Assembly: GCF_002368095.1 (NCBI RefSeq)
Contig: NZ_AP018227.1
Coordinates: forward strand, 7,456,123-7,520,122
From: Calothrix parasitica NIES-267
GTDB lineage: Bacteria; Cyanobacteriota; Cyanobacteriia; Cyanobacteriales; Nostocaceae
Length of the DNA stretch: 64,000 bases
Reading direction: 5' to 3'
Below the pieces are notes generated by a model that saw only the letters and a list, made by a program, of their open reading frames with translations, did no database searches and was not told where the DNA came from. Positions 44,798 to 56,854 of this stretch are shown here, piece after piece; the first letter of the stretch is position 1; each line of letters opens with the position of its first letter. Position numbers and translations under genes: made by a program.

Positions 44798-46273
44798 CTA
44801 AATTTCAAATAAGGTGTTTATTCGACCACGAATCCACTGAAACATTCCTTGTTCGGAGTCGATTTTCTCTGGTAAAATCCCCATACTTTCTAAAGATTCG
44901 CTACGGGTTGCGAGTTCTGCGGAAATTTGGTCTGCTAGCTGAGGATGGTTTGATAATAGTCTTTGTAAATTCGTATGGTCTACTACAAACAAGGTAGTTT
45001 GCTCGTTGGTACGTATACTAGCAGAACGAGGAATCCCCATTAATAATGCCATTTCACCAATGAATTCCCCAGCATGACGATTGACAATATGTTTATTCAA
45101 TTTCTCGGAATAGATTTCTACGGAACCAGAAAGAATAACGTAAAACGAGTTTCCGGGGTCTCCTTCACGACAAATAATTTGTTCTGCTGGTAACATTTGT
45201 CTGAAACCCTGTTCGATTAATTCTCGAATTTGTCTGGGAGTACAGTTTTGAAAATAACTAATCTGACGAAGTAAATCCCGTAAACTTTGAGTTCCTGATG
45301 ATTTAGAAGCAGTATCGGGAGCTTTTGCTGTAGAATCTTCTATGGAAATATCACTATCTGAAACTTTTGAATTACCAGCACCTTGAAATATTTGGATTAA
45401 ATCTTCAGGATTTTTCAAATGCAAATCTCTTTGAGGGAAGGGAATATTAATATCTCGGAGATTTAATTCATTTTCAATCGAGAAATTTAAGTCACTTTTG
45501 AATTGAGGAATACTCGGTGGATCATCAACCCAAACTAATAATTCAAAGTTTAAGGAACTATCACCAAATTCCTTAAACCAAACTTTGGGACTAGGTTGCT
45601 GTAAAACCCGAGGATGTCTTCTTGATGCTGCTAAAAGTGCTTCGGTGACTAAAGTTGTATCAGTACCGTAAGCGACTCCAACTGGTACGTGAACTCGACA
45701 TTTTTTATCTCGATAACTCCAGTTAACTACATTGTTTTCGATAAACTTCTGATTGGGTACAATTACAAATACGTTATCTAAAGTACGGACAACTGTAGAA
45801 CGAATCGATATTTTTTCTACTATTCCTCGTAAACCATCAACTTCTACTAAATCCCCGACTTTTAAAGGTTGTTCAAATAAAATTGCAATACCACTAATAA
45901 AGTTACTAGCGATATTTTGTAATCCAAAACCAATACCAACACCTAGTACCCCAGCAACAACTGTCAGGGAACTGAGGTCGATACCAGCACTTGTAAGCAC
46001 AATTAAAAACCCGACTCCAGCAATCAAGTAACCGACAACTGAAGAAATGGCTTCTTTTGTACCTCTATCAATTTTGAAACGACTTAGTATAGTATTCCGG
46101 ATTAACCGACCGATTAAACTACCGACAATATAAGCAATAACTGCATAAAAAATAAGTTGGATGAGTAAATCTAGAGTAAAAAATTTACCGTCATCCAACT
46201 CAAAAAGTTTTGCTTTATATAAATTCCGAAAAAATTCCGGAACTCCTTGTCCTTCCTGCAAAAGCCATTCCAT
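44798..46273 (-). CDS. MscS-type channel with cyclic-nucleotide-binding domain, copy 1
   Basis: A 491-residue inner-membrane channel. Three helices (about 34-53, 73-97, 100-127), the last being the pore helix VVAGVLGVGIGFGLQNIASN, then the MscS beta/cytosolic domain (PLKVGDLVEVDGLRGIVEKI, VIVPNQKFIENNVVNWSY). The C-terminal cNMP-binding domain (about 345-465) has an intact phosphate cassette, GEMALLMGIPRSASI, with the Glu and Arg that contact the ligand. Such fusions are described as the bCNG family. Neighbours include its paralogue and two adenylate cyclases, so cAMP gating is likely. Confidence 0.92.
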   Translation of the reverse strand: MEWLLQEGQGVPEFFRNLYKAKLFELDDGKFFTLDLLIQLIFYAVIAYIVGSLIGRLIRNTILSRFKIDRGTKEAISSVVGYLIAGVGFLIVLTSAGIDLSSLTVVAGVLGVGIGFGLQNIASNFISGIAILFEQPLKVGDLVEVDGLRGIVEKISIRSTVVRTLDNVFVIVPNQKFIENNVVNWSYRDKKCRVHVPVGVAYGTDTTLVTEALLAASRRHPRVLQQPSPKVWFKEFGDSSLNFELLVWVDDPPSIPQFKSDLNFSIENELNLRDINIPFPQRDLHLKNPEDLIQIFQGAGNSKVSDSDISIEDSTAKAPDTASKSSGTQSLRDLLRQISYFQNCTPRQIRELIEQGFRQMLPAEQIICREGDPGNSFYVILSGSVEIYSEKLNKHIVNRHAGEFIGEMALLMGIPRSASIRTNEQTTLFVVDHTNLQRLLSNHPQLADQISAELATRSESLESMGILPEKIDSEQGMFQWIRGRINTLFEI

Positions 46274-46306
46274 ACGTAAACAAGTAAGATATTTGACTGC
46301 TGAATG

Positions 46307-47329
46307 CTAGTTATGAATATACTTGTCTAGCTCAAAAAACTCAATCAATCTTGGCAAACTTGTATCATCAGCAGTGGGTGTTGAAGTTTCAATTTCTTGA
46401 ATTACTTCTTCGTTTAGATATTTAAAAACTTTTTCCTTTAATACTAAAATTACCTCACGAGGTAAACCTTCAAGTTCTTTATTCAATCTTTTATAACGTC
46501 CTTTTGCAAAGCTAATCTGGAATTTAGCTCTTTTTAATAACCGCTGTCTGAGATTTTCATATAATTCTTTTTTATCATCTTTATTTTCTCCCTCGGTTAA
46601 AAATTCTTTAATCAAAGGGACTATATCAAGATTTTCTTCGAGTAATATTAAACTACCTTCTTGTAAATAAGCCGAAATTCCGTCAATCCCCAATCCACCA
46701 ATATCTGCTAGCGCAATGATACGTGCATTTAAAGCTATTTGTTGTTGTAGATTATATAAATCGGGTTGGTAAATTGAATTATCGCTGGTGTCAAAAATAC
46801 AGATTGTAGCTGAAATTGATTTTCGGATTATTTCTAAATCTGCCAAAGTAAATAAAGGAGGAATTCCAGGATTTTGAGCTACAAAACTTTTGTTTAACTG
46901 TTTTATAAAATTGATTAACTTATTTATTGTCGCATTTTCGCTAACTCCACTTTCTCGCTGTCTTGCTGTCTGTGGAGATTTTAATGGTAAGAATTCTTGA
47001 ACCATATCATGACTTGCCGCACAAATATCAATTAAGTATTTTGCTCGTTTGCTATCTGATGAATTTGGTTCCTGACAAATTCTATCCCAAAAAGGTTCAA
47101 TAGCATTAAATATTATTTCTGCTCTGCGTTGAACGGCTTGTGCGTGAGCATAATTATGAAAGTAGAGTTGCTTTTTTTGTGCTTCTTTTTCGACCTCACC
47201 AAAAGCAAAGTCTTTAATCATCGCAACAGCATGCTCAAAGTTTTTTGGTGGTAATCCAAAGTTTTCTATGTGTGGATTTTCTAAGACTTCGCTATCTTGA
47301 TTTTGACTCATAGTATGATTATTTACCAA
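46307..47329 (-). CDS. HD-domain phosphohydrolase with PDE-like motif
   Basis: A 340-residue soluble protein. Metal motif: HNYAHAQAV (His58, His62) and HD at 107-108 in CAASHDMV, as in the HD superfamily; HNxxHA resembles the signature of eukaryotic-type cyclic nucleotide phosphodiesterases. A downstream Asp in LADIGGLG (about residue 210) could be the last ligand. It lies between the two cNMP-gated MscS genes on the same strand, 33 bases from copy 1. A cyclic-nucleotide phosphodiesterase is an attractive guess but other phosphohydrolase activities are equally allowed by sequence. Confidence 0.65.
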   Translation of the reverse strand: MVNNHTMSQNQDSEVLENPHIENFGLPPKNFEHAVAMIKDFAFGEVEKEAQKKQLYFHNYAHAQAVQRRAEIIFNAIEPFWDRICQEPNSSDSKRAKYLIDICAASHDMVQEFLPLKSPQTARQRESGVSENATINKLINFIKQLNKSFVAQNPGIPPLFTLADLEIIRKSISATICIFDTSDNSIYQPDLYNLQQQIALNARIIALADIGGLGIDGISAYLQEGSLILLEENLDIVPLIKEFLTEGENKDDKKELYENLRQRLLKRAKFQISFAKGRYKRLNKELEGLPREVILVLKEKVFKYLNEEVIQEIETSTPTADDTSLPRLIEFFELDKYIHN

Positions 47330-47517
47330 TGATTATCCTTTGAAAGACTTTTAGAATAATATAATAAAGTAATTTTGCGGATATTGCCCACACTAAAAAT
47401 ACTTATTACTCTGTAAAGATTTGTATTGAAGTATAAGCCAAAATAAATCTAGAAATCTATTTGGATTAACAATGCTATTTATTAGGAATTTGAGCGTGCT
47501 GTTTTTCTTTAAATAGA

Positions 47518-49092
47518 TTAAATTTCAAAAATTGAATTAAGTCTTTTACGAACCCAGTTTAAAACAGTTTGCTCGGAATCAATTTTTTCGGGAAAGATGC
47601 TGAGACTTTCTAAGGATTCCCTACGATTCGCAATTTCTACAGAGATTTGGTCTGCTAACTGTGGATAGTTTGATAGCAGTTTTTGTAGGTTATCTCGGTC
47701 AACTACGAATAAGGTTGTATCTTCTAAAGTACGAATGCTAGCAGAACGAGGAATTCCCATCAATAAAGCCATTTCACCGACAAACTCTCCAGATTCACGG
47801 TTAGTAATATGTTTATCTAACTTTTCGGAGAATATTTCCACCATACCTGAAAGGATTACATAAAAAGAGTTTCCTGGGTCGCCTTCATGACAGATAATTG
47901 TATTCTGTGGAAAAAATTGACGATATCCGTCTTCAATTAGTTGTCTAATTTGTTCTTTAGTACAGTTTTGAAAATAGCTAATTTTTGGTAGTAAATCTTT
48001 TAAAGTTTCACCTTGTAAAGACTTTCTCAGTTTTTTTGATATCGAAACTGGTTTATTTGCTGGAACTGGAAAACACGAAGTTAATTCCTGGGGTAGACTT
48101 GTGGAACTTTGTAAATTTGAAATTACTTCCTGTGGATTTTTAATCTTAACTTCTTGTTGATAGGGAGAAACTATTTTTATTCCTCTGACTTCAAATTCAG
48201 ACTCAATTGCGAAATTTAAATCGCTAATAACGCTATTCAACCCTAAAGGATTGTTGATCCAAGCTACCAGCTTAAATTTTAAATTACTAGAGAATGTTTG
48301 AAACAAAACTTTTGGTGGAGGTTCCGATACAATATTCTTTTGCTGACGAGCAGCAGCTAACATTGCTTCGGTGACTAAAGTCGTATCGTTACCGTATGCT
48401 AATTCTATAGTTACTTCTACAGGACATTTGCTTTTACCATAGCTCAAGTTAATAATTTTATTTTGAATAAAATCAGAGTTGGGAATAATTACAAAAGTAC
48501 CGTTTAATAATTTAATTGCTGTAGAACGAATTGAAATATTTTCTACTATTCCTAAAAGACCATCAATTTGAATTAAGTCACCGACTTTTATCGGTTGCTC
48601 AAACAAAAGCGTAATACCGCTGATAAAATTAGCTGCAAGCTGTTGAAATCCAAATCCAACTCCAATTCCTAAAACTCCAGCAATTACAGTTAAAGAACTG
48701 AGGTTAATTCCAGAAATTTCTAATACTATTAAGAATCCAAAACCAGTTAATAAATAACCGATAACAGCAGCTACAGCTTCTAAAGTTCCCCTATCCAAAC
48801 CAAATCGATTTAATATGGTACGTCGAATAAATTCCCGTAATAAACGTGCAATTAGGTAAGCAACGAAAGCTAATATAATTAATTTTGTAAGAGAAGCTAG
48901 AGAAACTGGTTTCTCATCTAGCTCGAATAGTTTGATATTAAAAGTTTTGTTGGTAAATTGACCTAGTCGCTGTAGTTCTTCAAGCAACCATTGTTTGATT
49001 AATATAATTAGTGGAATATTGCTTTCACTAACTGACTCGATTTCTTCAACTAAAAATAACTTTGAAAAATAATTTATTGATTTCAGTATCAA
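47518..49092 (-). CDS. MscS-type channel with cyclic-nucleotide-binding domain, copy 2
   Basis: A 524-residue paralogue of copy 1 with a longer N terminus (about 35 residues). Pore helix VIAGVLGIGVGFGFQQLAAN, MscS core PIKVGDLIQIDGLLGIVENI, and C-terminal cNMP-binding cassette GEMALLMGIPRSASI identical to copy 1. The C-terminal binding domain and tail (PEKIDSEQ, ending FEI) are much more alike between the copies than the linker around 330-360. Transcribed away from the cyclase genes. Confidence 0.92.
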   Translation of the reverse strand: MILKSINYFSKLFLVEEIESVSESNIPLIILIKQWLLEELQRLGQFTNKTFNIKLFELDEKPVSLASLTKLIILAFVAYLIARLLREFIRRTILNRFGLDRGTLEAVAAVIGYLLTGFGFLIVLEISGINLSSLTVIAGVLGIGVGFGFQQLAANFISGITLLFEQPIKVGDLIQIDGLLGIVENISIRSTAIKLLNGTFVIIPNSDFIQNKIINLSYGKSKCPVEVTIELAYGNDTTLVTEAMLAAARQQKNIVSEPPPKVLFQTFSSNLKFKLVAWINNPLGLNSVISDLNFAIESEFEVRGIKIVSPYQQEVKIKNPQEVISNLQSSTSLPQELTSCFPVPANKPVSISKKLRKSLQGETLKDLLPKISYFQNCTKEQIRQLIEDGYRQFFPQNTIICHEGDPGNSFYVILSGMVEIFSEKLDKHITNRESGEFVGEMALLMGIPRSASIRTLEDTTLFVVDRDNLQKLLSNYPQLADQISVEIANRRESLESLSIFPEKIDSEQTVLNWVRKRLNSIFEI

Positions 49093-49447
49093 TGTAGATA
49101 ACTCTCCTAATACTAAACATGATTGTTTTACAGGACTTTTTAATTATTATCCGTACAAATATTAAGCATTTAAATTTACTCAAAGTATTATAATCACCTT
49201 AATATCCTACTCAAGTCAATTCTCGTAAGTTATATTTTCTCCAACAGATTTTTTTGCAGATTGTTGACTTATTTAACAATAAATGCTTCCGATTCAAAAA
49301 TATTGAAAAAGAAAATAGTTATAGAAAAAATACTTATAAACTAAAAATTTATGTAAAATATATAGCAAGTAGAGGGTCATCTAATAAAACGGAACATTAG
49401 TTGCAAACAAATCAGTCAAGCAGGCTGTAACAGTAGGAGATTAGTTA
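49093..49447. other. Divergent control region between channel and cyclase genes
   Basis: AT-rich, with no gene or repeat recognised. It should contain promoters for both directions. GTAGGAGA precedes the cyclase start at 49448. Confidence 0.5.
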
Positions 49448-52400
49448 ATGGTTGCAGAGAAGTTTGAGAATCAACCAGCAAATGATGATAGGGGATTTCT
49501 CGATAAATTAGCTGGATTACGGAATCGAATTCCTTTACGAACTGTATTAATTGTCCCATTTGTATTGCAAATTTTTGGAACCGTAGCATTAGTAGAGTAT
49601 TTTTCCTTTAAGAATTCCCAAGAAGCAGTAAGCGATGTTGTTTCTCAACTACGGAGTGAAATTAGCAGTCGCATCGATTTGCATCTAAGAGATTACCTCG
49701 AAACACCACATTTGATTAATCAGAATAATCTTAAAGCTTATCAGATAAATTTAATAGATATCAACAACCAAGATACTTTAGCTCGTTATTTTTGGAAACA
49801 GAAACAAGTATTTGATGTTAATGCAGTTTATTTTGGGAATAGAAGGGGTGGATATGTTGGTGCAGAACCAGAGAATAAAATTGCAATAACTAGAGATTTT
49901 GTTTCAGGCAATTTTTTATTTTTCAATAGCGATGATAGGGGTTCAAAAGCTGGTCTTCCCAAGCTCGTTAAGAAAAATTATAATTCCCTGGAAAGACCTT
50001 GGTATAAAGCAGCAGCAGCTAAAAAAAGTTCTACATGGAGCAATATATATACATATAGCGATGGTACTGATATTGCGATTGCTGCTGCAACACCTGTATA
50101 TGAAAATAACGAGTTGCAAGGGGTGTTATCAGTTGATTTATCATTGAATCAAATTAACAGTTTTTTGCGTAAAATAAAAGTCGGAAAATCTGGGAGAACT
50201 TTTATTGTTGAACGTGATGGTTTTCTAGTTGCTTCCTCGACTAATGAAGATACCTATTCTAAGCAAGGAAACGAGTTTAAACGTTTAGCTGCTACTAGAA
50301 GCGATTATCCTTTAGTTAGTAAATCAACAGAGTTTCTCCAAAATAGATTTGGTCGTTTAAAAAATATCAAGGAAACTCAACAATTAGAATTCGACATTGA
50401 AGGAGAACGTCAATATTTACAAGTAACAACATTCAACGATAAATATGGTTTGGATTGGTTGATTGTTGTTGTCATCCCCGAAGCCGATTTCATGGCGCAA
50501 ATTCATGATAATCAGCGCAATGCATTATTGTTATCTTTATTTGCTTTAATTATCGCGATTATTATTGGTATTCTGACCGCTCGTAGAATTTCTAAACCAA
50601 TTTTACGCTTAAATCAAGCTGTTAAAGATATTACCGAAGGTAAATGGGAAGCAACGGAAACTGTTAAAGATTCGCGCATCTCTGAGGTGTCAGAGTTAGC
50701 CAGTTCTTTTAATAGTATGGCTCATCAACTACATCAATCTTTTGAAAGTTTAGAAGATAAAAACGAGGAATTGCAACGACTGGATAAGTTAAAAGATGAA
50801 TTTTTAGCTAATACTTCCCACGAATTACGAACTCCTCTTAACGGTATGATTGGGATTGCAGAATCGATGATTGATGGTGCTACGGGAGAGATAACACCAT
50901 TACAGCAGAGAAATCTGTTGATGATTGCGAATAGCGGACACCGATTATTAGAATTAGTTAATGATATTTTAGACTTTGCGAAGCTCAAAAACCAGAGTAT
51001 TGAGCTTCAACAAAAACCAGTAGGAATATATTCTTTGGTTGATGTAGTTTTAGCTTTTAGCCAATCTTTGATAGGTGAGAAAGACTTAAAGTTAGTTAAT
51101 TCAGTACCGAGTAATTTACCTTTAGCTTACGCTGACGAACATCGTTTAGAACAAATTTTCTTCAACATCATTGGTAACTCAATTAAGTTTACAGAAAGTG
51201 GAAAAGTAGAAGTTTCTGCAAAAGAAGACAAAGAGCAATTAACAATTACAATTTCAGATACGGGAATCGGTATTCCTCCTGAAAAGCACGAAAAAATATT
51301 TGAATCATTTGAACAAGCTGATGGTTCAACAGCAAGAGAATATGGTGGTACAGGTTTGGGTTTAGCAGTTACCAAGCAATTACTGGAACTCCACGGTGGT
51401 CAAATTTGGGTCGAATCAGAGGTTGGTAAGGGTTCAAAATTCAGCTTTACCTTACCTGTTGTGGATAGTAAAGTTAAATCACAGAAAGTTCAGCCTGAGA
51501 AGAGAAATAAACAAGAATCAAATCAACGACGAAGATTCAAGTTATCAAAGAAAACTGTTCAAGTTAATAAAACTGAAGCAAATAATTCTCATAATGCTGT
51601 TCCGGTCAGTAATAGAAAAGAAAAGATATCAAGGAATAGTAAATATAATATTTTAATAGTTGATGATGAACCTGTAAATCTACAGGTACTAAATAACCAT
51701 TTATCGCTACAAAAATACAGAGTAGTTCAAGCTATGAATGGTTTAGAAGCTTTAGATATATTGGAAAATGGAGAAAAGGTTGATTTGATATTACTAGATA
51801 TCATGATGCCAAAAATGTCCGGTTATAAAGTATGTGCCAAATTACGAGAAAAATATCCAGCCCATCAATTACCTGTAGTTATGTTAACCGCTAAAAATCA
51901 AGTAACTAATATCGTTACCGGGTTTAAATTTGGTGCAAATGACTATTTAACAAAGCCTTTTCAAAAAGAAGAATTACTAACTAGAATCAAGTCTCACATC
52001 AAGCTTTCTCAAACTTCTAAATCTTACGGTAGATTTGTTCCTCACGAATATTTAAAATTCCTGAGTAAAGAAAGCATAATTGATGTAGAATTGGGCGACC
52101 ATGTAAGTAAAGAAATGGCAGTAATGTTCTCGGATATTCGCTCGTTTACCACTCTTTCAGAAAGCATGACTCCCCAAGAAAACTTTGATTTTGTTAACAA
52201 CTATTTAAGACAAGTATCTCCCGTAATTCGCGATAATACTGGATTTATTGTCAAGTATCTAGGGGATGGAATGATGGCTGTTTTCCCCAACGGTGTTGAT
52301 GATGCTGTTGCTGCTGGTATTGGTAAATTGAAGAAAGTCGAAGAGCAAAATATTCAAAGAATTGAGAAGGGATTATTACCGATAAAAGTCGGAATCGGAG

Positions 52401-52882
52401 TCCATTTCGGTCATATGATGGTAGGAATGGTCGGAGAAACAGCCAGAATGCAGGGAGATGCTTTTTCTGATAATGTTAATTTGACAGCACGTTTGGAAAG
52501 TTTGACTAAATTTTACGGAGTATCCTTAGTAGTCAGCGAACAAGCTTTAGAGCATTTAAATAATCCCGAAAAATATCAAATGCGCTTTCTTGATAGGGTG
52601 ATAGTAAAAGGTAGAAGCGAACCCATTGCAATTTACGAAATATTAGATGGGGAAATAGCAGAAATTCGCGATTTAAAATTACAAACTCTGTCAGATTTTG
52701 AAAACGGATTGGAAAATTATCGCTGTGGAGATTGCGATAAAGCTAAACAATATTTTGAACGAGTATTAGCTGTGAATAAAGAAGATAAAGCAGCAGCACT
52801 TTATTTAGAAAGGGTTGAAGAATTACAATGTAACGGAATTCCCGAAGATTGGAGTGGAGTTTGGGCCATGACTAAGAAGTAG
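49448..52882 (+). CDS. Cache-HAMP-histidine kinase-receiver-adenylate cyclase hybrid, copy 1
   Basis: A 1144-residue membrane sensor (CyaC-like). Order: helix about 35-55; external double-Cache sensor about 60-350 ([28 protein letters not shown]); helix about 360-380; HAMP; HisKA with His458 in [14 protein letters not shown]; HATPase_c ([33 protein letters not shown]); receiver with Asp784 ([11 protein letters not shown]); class III cyclase with metal Asp896 (FSDIRSFT) and Asp940 ([12 protein letters not shown]); a short TPR-like C terminus. The Lys before LGDG and the Asp in [12 protein letters not shown] fit ATP as substrate. Adjacent to its tandem copy and to cNMP-gated channels. Confidence 0.95.
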   Translation: MVAEKFENQPANDDRGFLDKLAGLRNRIPLRTVLIVPFVLQIFGTVALVEYFSFKNSQEAVSDVVSQLRSEISSRIDLHLRDYLETPHLINQNNLKAYQINLIDINNQDTLARYFWKQKQVFDVNAVYFGNRRGGYVGAEPENKIAITRDFVSGNFLFFNSDDRGSKAGLPKLVKKNYNSLERPWYKAAAAKKSSTWSNIYTYSDGTDIAIAAATPVYENNELQGVLSVDLSLNQINSFLRKIKVGKSGRTFIVERDGFLVASSTNEDTYSKQGNEFKRLAATRSDYPLVSKSTEFLQNRFGRLKNIKETQQLEFDIEGERQYLQVTTFNDKYGLDWLIVVVIPEADFMAQIHDNQRNALLLSLFALIIAIIIGILTARRISKPILRLNQAVKDITEGKWEATETVKDSRISEVSELASSFNSMAHQLHQSFESLEDKNEELQRLDKLKDEFLANTSHELRTPLNGMIGIAESMIDGATGEITPLQQRNLLMIANSGHRLLELVNDILDFAKLKNQSIELQQKPVGIYSLVDVVLAFSQSLIGEKDLKLVNSVPSNLPLAYADEHRLEQIFFNIIGNSIKFTESGKVEVSAKEDKEQLTITISDTGIGIPPEKHEKIFESFEQADGSTAREYGGTGLGLAVTKQLLELHGGQIWVESEVGKGSKFSFTLPVVDSKVKSQKVQPEKRNKQESNQRRRFKLSKKTVQVNKTEANNSHNAVPVSNRKEKISRNSKYNILIVDDEPVNLQVLNNHLSLQKYRVVQAMNGLEALDILENGEKVDLILLDIMMPKMSGYKVCAKLREKYPAHQLPVVMLTAKNQVTNIVTGFKFGANDYLTKPFQKEELLTRIKSHIKLSQTSKSYGRFVPHEYLKFLSKESIIDVELGDHVSKEMAVMFSDIRSFTTLSESMTPQENFDFVNNYLRQVSPVIRDNTGFIVKYLGDGMMAVFPNGVDDAVAAGIGKLKKVEEQNIQRIEKGLLPIKVGIGVHFGHMMVGMVGETARMQGDAFSDNVNLTARLESLTKFYGVSLVVSEQALEHLNNPEKYQMRFLDRVIVKGRSEPIAIYEILDGEIAEIRDLKLQTLSDFENGLENYRCGDCDKAKQYFERVLAVNKEDKAAALYLERVEELQCNGIPEDWSGVWAMTKK

Positions 52883-53182
52883 TCAGCGGTCATATGTGAA
52901 TCATTAGAGGAAGGGAAGAATTCTGTATTTATCATGTAGTGAGAGTATCTTGTTCCTTGATATTAAACAGAATAATTTATTTCTTGGTAAGCTGATGTGC
53001 GGCTAATTTGTATGACAAATAAATTTATAAATACTGTAGTGCGACCATCTTGGTCGCTAGTGTTATACAAATTAAATGCGTAACAACTTATTAACTACAA
53101 TATTTCGTTTCTTTTTAATTACTAACGATTAACTTGTAAAAATGAAAAGCCCAAAACTTGGGCTAAATTAGGAGAGTAGCTA
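52883..53182. repeat. 300-base spacer with two TGTAGTG palindromes
   Basis: Two members of the TGTAGTGGGAGC family: 52935-52960 (degenerate) and 53034-53062 (GCGACCATCTTGGTCGC, perfect arms GCGACCA/TGGTCGC). No gene. AGGAGAG precedes the start of the second cyclase gene. Confidence 0.7.
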
Positions 53183-56100
53183 ATGGTTGCGGATAATTTA
53201 GATAGACAAGCAATAGATAAAGATAATAAGGGATTTTTAAAAAAATTAATTACAGCGAGAAAAAAAATTCCTTTACGTACCGTGTTGATTATTCCATTTG
53301 TATTGCAGATTTTTGCAACAGTAAGTTTAGTCGGTTATCTTTCATTCAAAAACTCTCGAAATGCAATAGATACAGTTATTTCAGAATTACGAGATGAAAT
53401 TAGTAAACATATTCAGTTACATCTTGAAGTTTTTCTAAAATCACCAAATGTGATTAATAATAATAACGAAAAGTCGCTACGTATCGGTTTATTAGATATA
53501 AATCAGCCGGATGAAATAGCACAGAAATTTTGGCAGCAGAAGCAGGTATTTAAAGATATTAACGTTATTTTTATAGGAAATAAAAATGGTGGTTATCTGG
53601 GTGTAGATAAGACAAATAAAATAACTACTACCCAGAATTTTGTAGCAGGTCAACTGCTAATTTATAATTCTGAAAATACTGGAAGACGTTTCGGTATACC
53701 CAAATTAAGTCAGCCAAATTATGATGCTCGTTTAAGACCTTGGTATAACAAAACTAGAGATAAAAAACGTGCGCAGTGGAGCGATATCTTTACATATAGC
53801 GATGGTAGCGATATGGCCATCGCAGCAACTCGTCCATTGTACAATAACGGTAAATTTGAGGGTGTACTAGCTGCTGACTTATCCTTAGAACAAATTAGCA
53901 AATATTTGCGAACCTTAAAAGTTGGTAAAACAGGTAAAACTTTTATTATTGAGCGTAACGGACTTCTGGTTGGTTCTTCGAGCAATGAGAAAATATATTA
54001 TAAGAAAGATAAGAAAATAGAGCGTTTGAATGCTATTGATAGCACTTCTCCCTTGATTAATGAATCTACTCAGTTTCTTAAAAAAGAGTTTGGTGATTTA
54101 AATAATATAAAAAAAACTCACCACCTAGAATTTGATATTAAAGATAAACGTCAATATTTACAGGTTACAACATACAACGACGAGTATGGTTTAGATTGGT
54201 TGATTGTTGTTGCTATTCCCGAAGCTGATTTTATGGCACAAATTAATGAAAATCAGCGTAACACGATATTATTATGCTTGCTTCCTTTAATTACATCCAT
54301 AATTATTTGTATTATTACCGCTCGCAGAATTTCTCAACCAATTTGTCGATTAAATGAAGCAGTAAAACATATTACAGAAGGTAACTGGGAAGGAACAGAA
54401 AGCGTACAAGGTTCCCGTATTGATGAAGTTGGAGAATTGGCAACTTCATTTAATAGTATGTCTCACAAACTACATGAATCGTTTGAATATTTAGAAGAAA
54501 AAAATGAGGAATTGGAACGACTGGATAAATTAAAAGATGAGTTTTTAGCTAATACTTCCCACGAATTAAGAACTCCTCTTAACGGTATGATTGGTATTGC
54601 AGAATCGGTGATTGATGGTGCTACGGGAGAGATAACACCATTACAGCAGAAAAATCTGGCGATGATTGCTGGAAGCGGACATAGGTTATTAGGATTAGTC
54701 AACGATATTTTAGATTTTGCAAAGCTGAAAAACCAAGGTCTGGAACTTCAACAAAAACCTGTAGGAATATATTCCTTAGTTGATGTAGTTTTAGCTTTTA
54801 GTCAATCTTTGGTTGGTGGGAAGAACTTAAAATTGATTAATTCTGTACCCGATAATTTACCTTTAGCTTACGCTGACGAACACCGTTTAGAACAAATTCT
54901 TTTCAATATAATTGGTAACTCAATTAAGTTTACAGAAAGTGGAAAAGTAGAAGTTTTTGCAAAAGAAGACCAAGACCAATTAACTATTACGATTTTAGAT
55001 ACGGGAATTGGTATTCCTCCCGAAAAACACGAGAAAATATTTGAATCATTTGAACAAGCAGACGGTTCAACATCGCGGGAATATGGTGGAACTGGTTTAG
55101 GTTTAGCAGTTACAAAGCAATTAGTAGAACTCCACGATGGTAAAATTTGGGTAGATTCGCAAGTAGGTAAAGGTTCTAATTTCAGCTTTACTTTACCGAT
55201 TGCAGGTGTTCTTGCTAATCAACAGAAAAGTAAAAATCAGTCAGATAAGAAACAGACCCAAGAATCTCATTCACCAGATATAAAATCTAAAAAATATCGA
55301 AAAACTGTTTCACAAAAATTTGAAGCTAATAATATTACTCCTATTTCTACAAAACCTGCGGAAGAAAGTTCTGATAATAGTAAGTATCACATATTAATAG
55401 TTGATGATGAACCTGTAAATTTACAGGTATTAAACAATCATTTATCGATACAGAAATACAGAGTTACCCAAGCTTTAAGTGGAAAAGAAGCATTAAAAGC
55501 GGTTGCAAATGAAGAGAAATTTGACTTAGTATTATTAGACATTATGATGCCGAAAATGTCCGGTTATAAGGTGTGTGCTGCATTAAGAGAAACATATCCA
55601 GCCCATCAATTACCCGTAGTTATGTTAACCGCAAAAAACCAAGTTACCGATATAGTTACCGGGTTTAAATTTGGTGCAAATGACTATTTAACAAAGCCTT
55701 TTCAAAAAGAAGAATTACTAACTAGAATCAAGTCTCACATCACACTATCTCAAACTTCCAAATCTTACGGTAGATTTGTTCCTCACGAATATTTAAAATT
55801 CCTGAGTAAAGAAAGCATAATTGATGTAGAATTGGGCGACCATGTAAGTAAAGAAATGGCGGTAATGTTCTCGGATATTCGCTCATTTACCACTCTTTCA
55901 GAAAGCATGACTCCCCAAGAAAACTTTGATTTTGTTAACAACTATTTAAGGCAAGTATCTCCCGTAATTCGCGATAATACTGGATTTATTGTCAAGTATC
56001 TAGGGGATGGAATGATGGCTGTTTTCCCCAACGGTGCTGATGATGCTGTTGCTGCTGGTATTGGTAAATTAAAGAAAGTCGAAGAGCAAAATATTCAAAG

Positions 56101-56623
56101 AATTGAGAAGGGATTATTACCGATTAAGGTGGGGATTGGAGTCCATTTCGGTCATATGATGGTAGGAATGGTTGGAGAAACAGCGAGAATGCAGGGTGAT
56201 GCTTTTTCTGATAATGTTAATTTGACAGCACGTTTGGAAAGTTTGACTAAATTTTACGGAGTATCTTTAGTAGTCAGCGAACAAGCTTTAGAGCATTTAA
56301 GTAATCCCGAAAAATATCAAATGCGCTTTCTTGATAGGGTGATAGTAAAAGGTAGAAGCGAACCCATTGCAATTTACGAAATATTAGATGGGGAAATAGC
56401 AGAAATTCGCGATTTAAAATTACAAACTCTGTCAGATTTTGAAAACGGATTGGAAAATTATCGCTGTGGAGATTGCGATAAAGCTAAACAATATTTTGAA
56501 CAAGTATTAGCTGTGAATAAAGAAGATAAAGCAGCAGCGCTTTATTTAGAAAGAGTTGAAGAATTACAATGTAACGGAATTCCCGAAGATTGGAGTGGAG
56601 TTTGGGCCATGACTAAGAAGTAG
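53183..56623 (+). CDS. Cache-HAMP-histidine kinase-receiver-adenylate cyclase hybrid, copy 2
   Basis: A 1146-residue paralogue of the preceding gene with the same domain order; phospho-acceptor His460 in [11 protein letters not shown], receiver [11 protein letters not shown], cyclase FSDIRSFT and [12 protein letters not shown] all intact. The Cache sensor and the linker before the receiver are clearly diverged (for example [13 protein letters not shown] in place of [13 protein letters not shown]), so the two probably sense different signals. The last ~315 codons are almost identical in DNA to copy 1 up to the stop. Own Shine-Dalgarno AGGAGAG. Confidence 0.95.
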   Translation: MVADNLDRQAIDKDNKGFLKKLITARKKIPLRTVLIIPFVLQIFATVSLVGYLSFKNSRNAIDTVISELRDEISKHIQLHLEVFLKSPNVINNNNEKSLRIGLLDINQPDEIAQKFWQQKQVFKDINVIFIGNKNGGYLGVDKTNKITTTQNFVAGQLLIYNSENTGRRFGIPKLSQPNYDARLRPWYNKTRDKKRAQWSDIFTYSDGSDMAIAATRPLYNNGKFEGVLAADLSLEQISKYLRTLKVGKTGKTFIIERNGLLVGSSSNEKIYYKKDKKIERLNAIDSTSPLINESTQFLKKEFGDLNNIKKTHHLEFDIKDKRQYLQVTTYNDEYGLDWLIVVAIPEADFMAQINENQRNTILLCLLPLITSIIICIITARRISQPICRLNEAVKHITEGNWEGTESVQGSRIDEVGELATSFNSMSHKLHESFEYLEEKNEELERLDKLKDEFLANTSHELRTPLNGMIGIAESVIDGATGEITPLQQKNLAMIAGSGHRLLGLVNDILDFAKLKNQGLELQQKPVGIYSLVDVVLAFSQSLVGGKNLKLINSVPDNLPLAYADEHRLEQILFNIIGNSIKFTESGKVEVFAKEDQDQLTITILDTGIGIPPEKHEKIFESFEQADGSTSREYGGTGLGLAVTKQLVELHDGKIWVDSQVGKGSNFSFTLPIAGVLANQQKSKNQSDKKQTQESHSPDIKSKKYRKTVSQKFEANNITPISTKPAEESSDNSKYHILIVDDEPVNLQVLNNHLSIQKYRVTQALSGKEALKAVANEEKFDLVLLDIMMPKMSGYKVCAALRETYPAHQLPVVMLTAKNQVTDIVTGFKFGANDYLTKPFQKEELLTRIKSHITLSQTSKSYGRFVPHEYLKFLSKESIIDVELGDHVSKEMAVMFSDIRSFTTLSESMTPQENFDFVNNYLRQVSPVIRDNTGFIVKYLGDGMMAVFPNGADDAVAAGIGKLKKVEEQNIQRIEKGLLPIKVGIGVHFGHMMVGMVGETARMQGDAFSDNVNLTARLESLTKFYGVSLVVSEQALEHLSNPEKYQMRFLDRVIVKGRSEPIAIYEILDGEIAEIRDLKLQTLSDFENGLENYRCGDCDKAKQYFEQVLAVNKEDKAAALYLERVEELQCNGIPEDWSGVWAMTKK

Positions 56624-56854
56624 TCATTTATCAGCGAGCAGTGAACAGTTAGCAGTTAAGTATTTTGGGTTTTCAACTAATAATTATTTATCGAATACAA
56701 GTAATTAAATAGAATTAATTACACAATGTTATTGCGAGTGTCGCAGAGCGAAACGAAGCAATCCTATTTACTTATTTTATTTATGGGGAAAATTGCAAAA
56801 CTAATTCAGTCCTTCATTCTTAATTGATAACTGATAACTGATAACTCCTAACTC

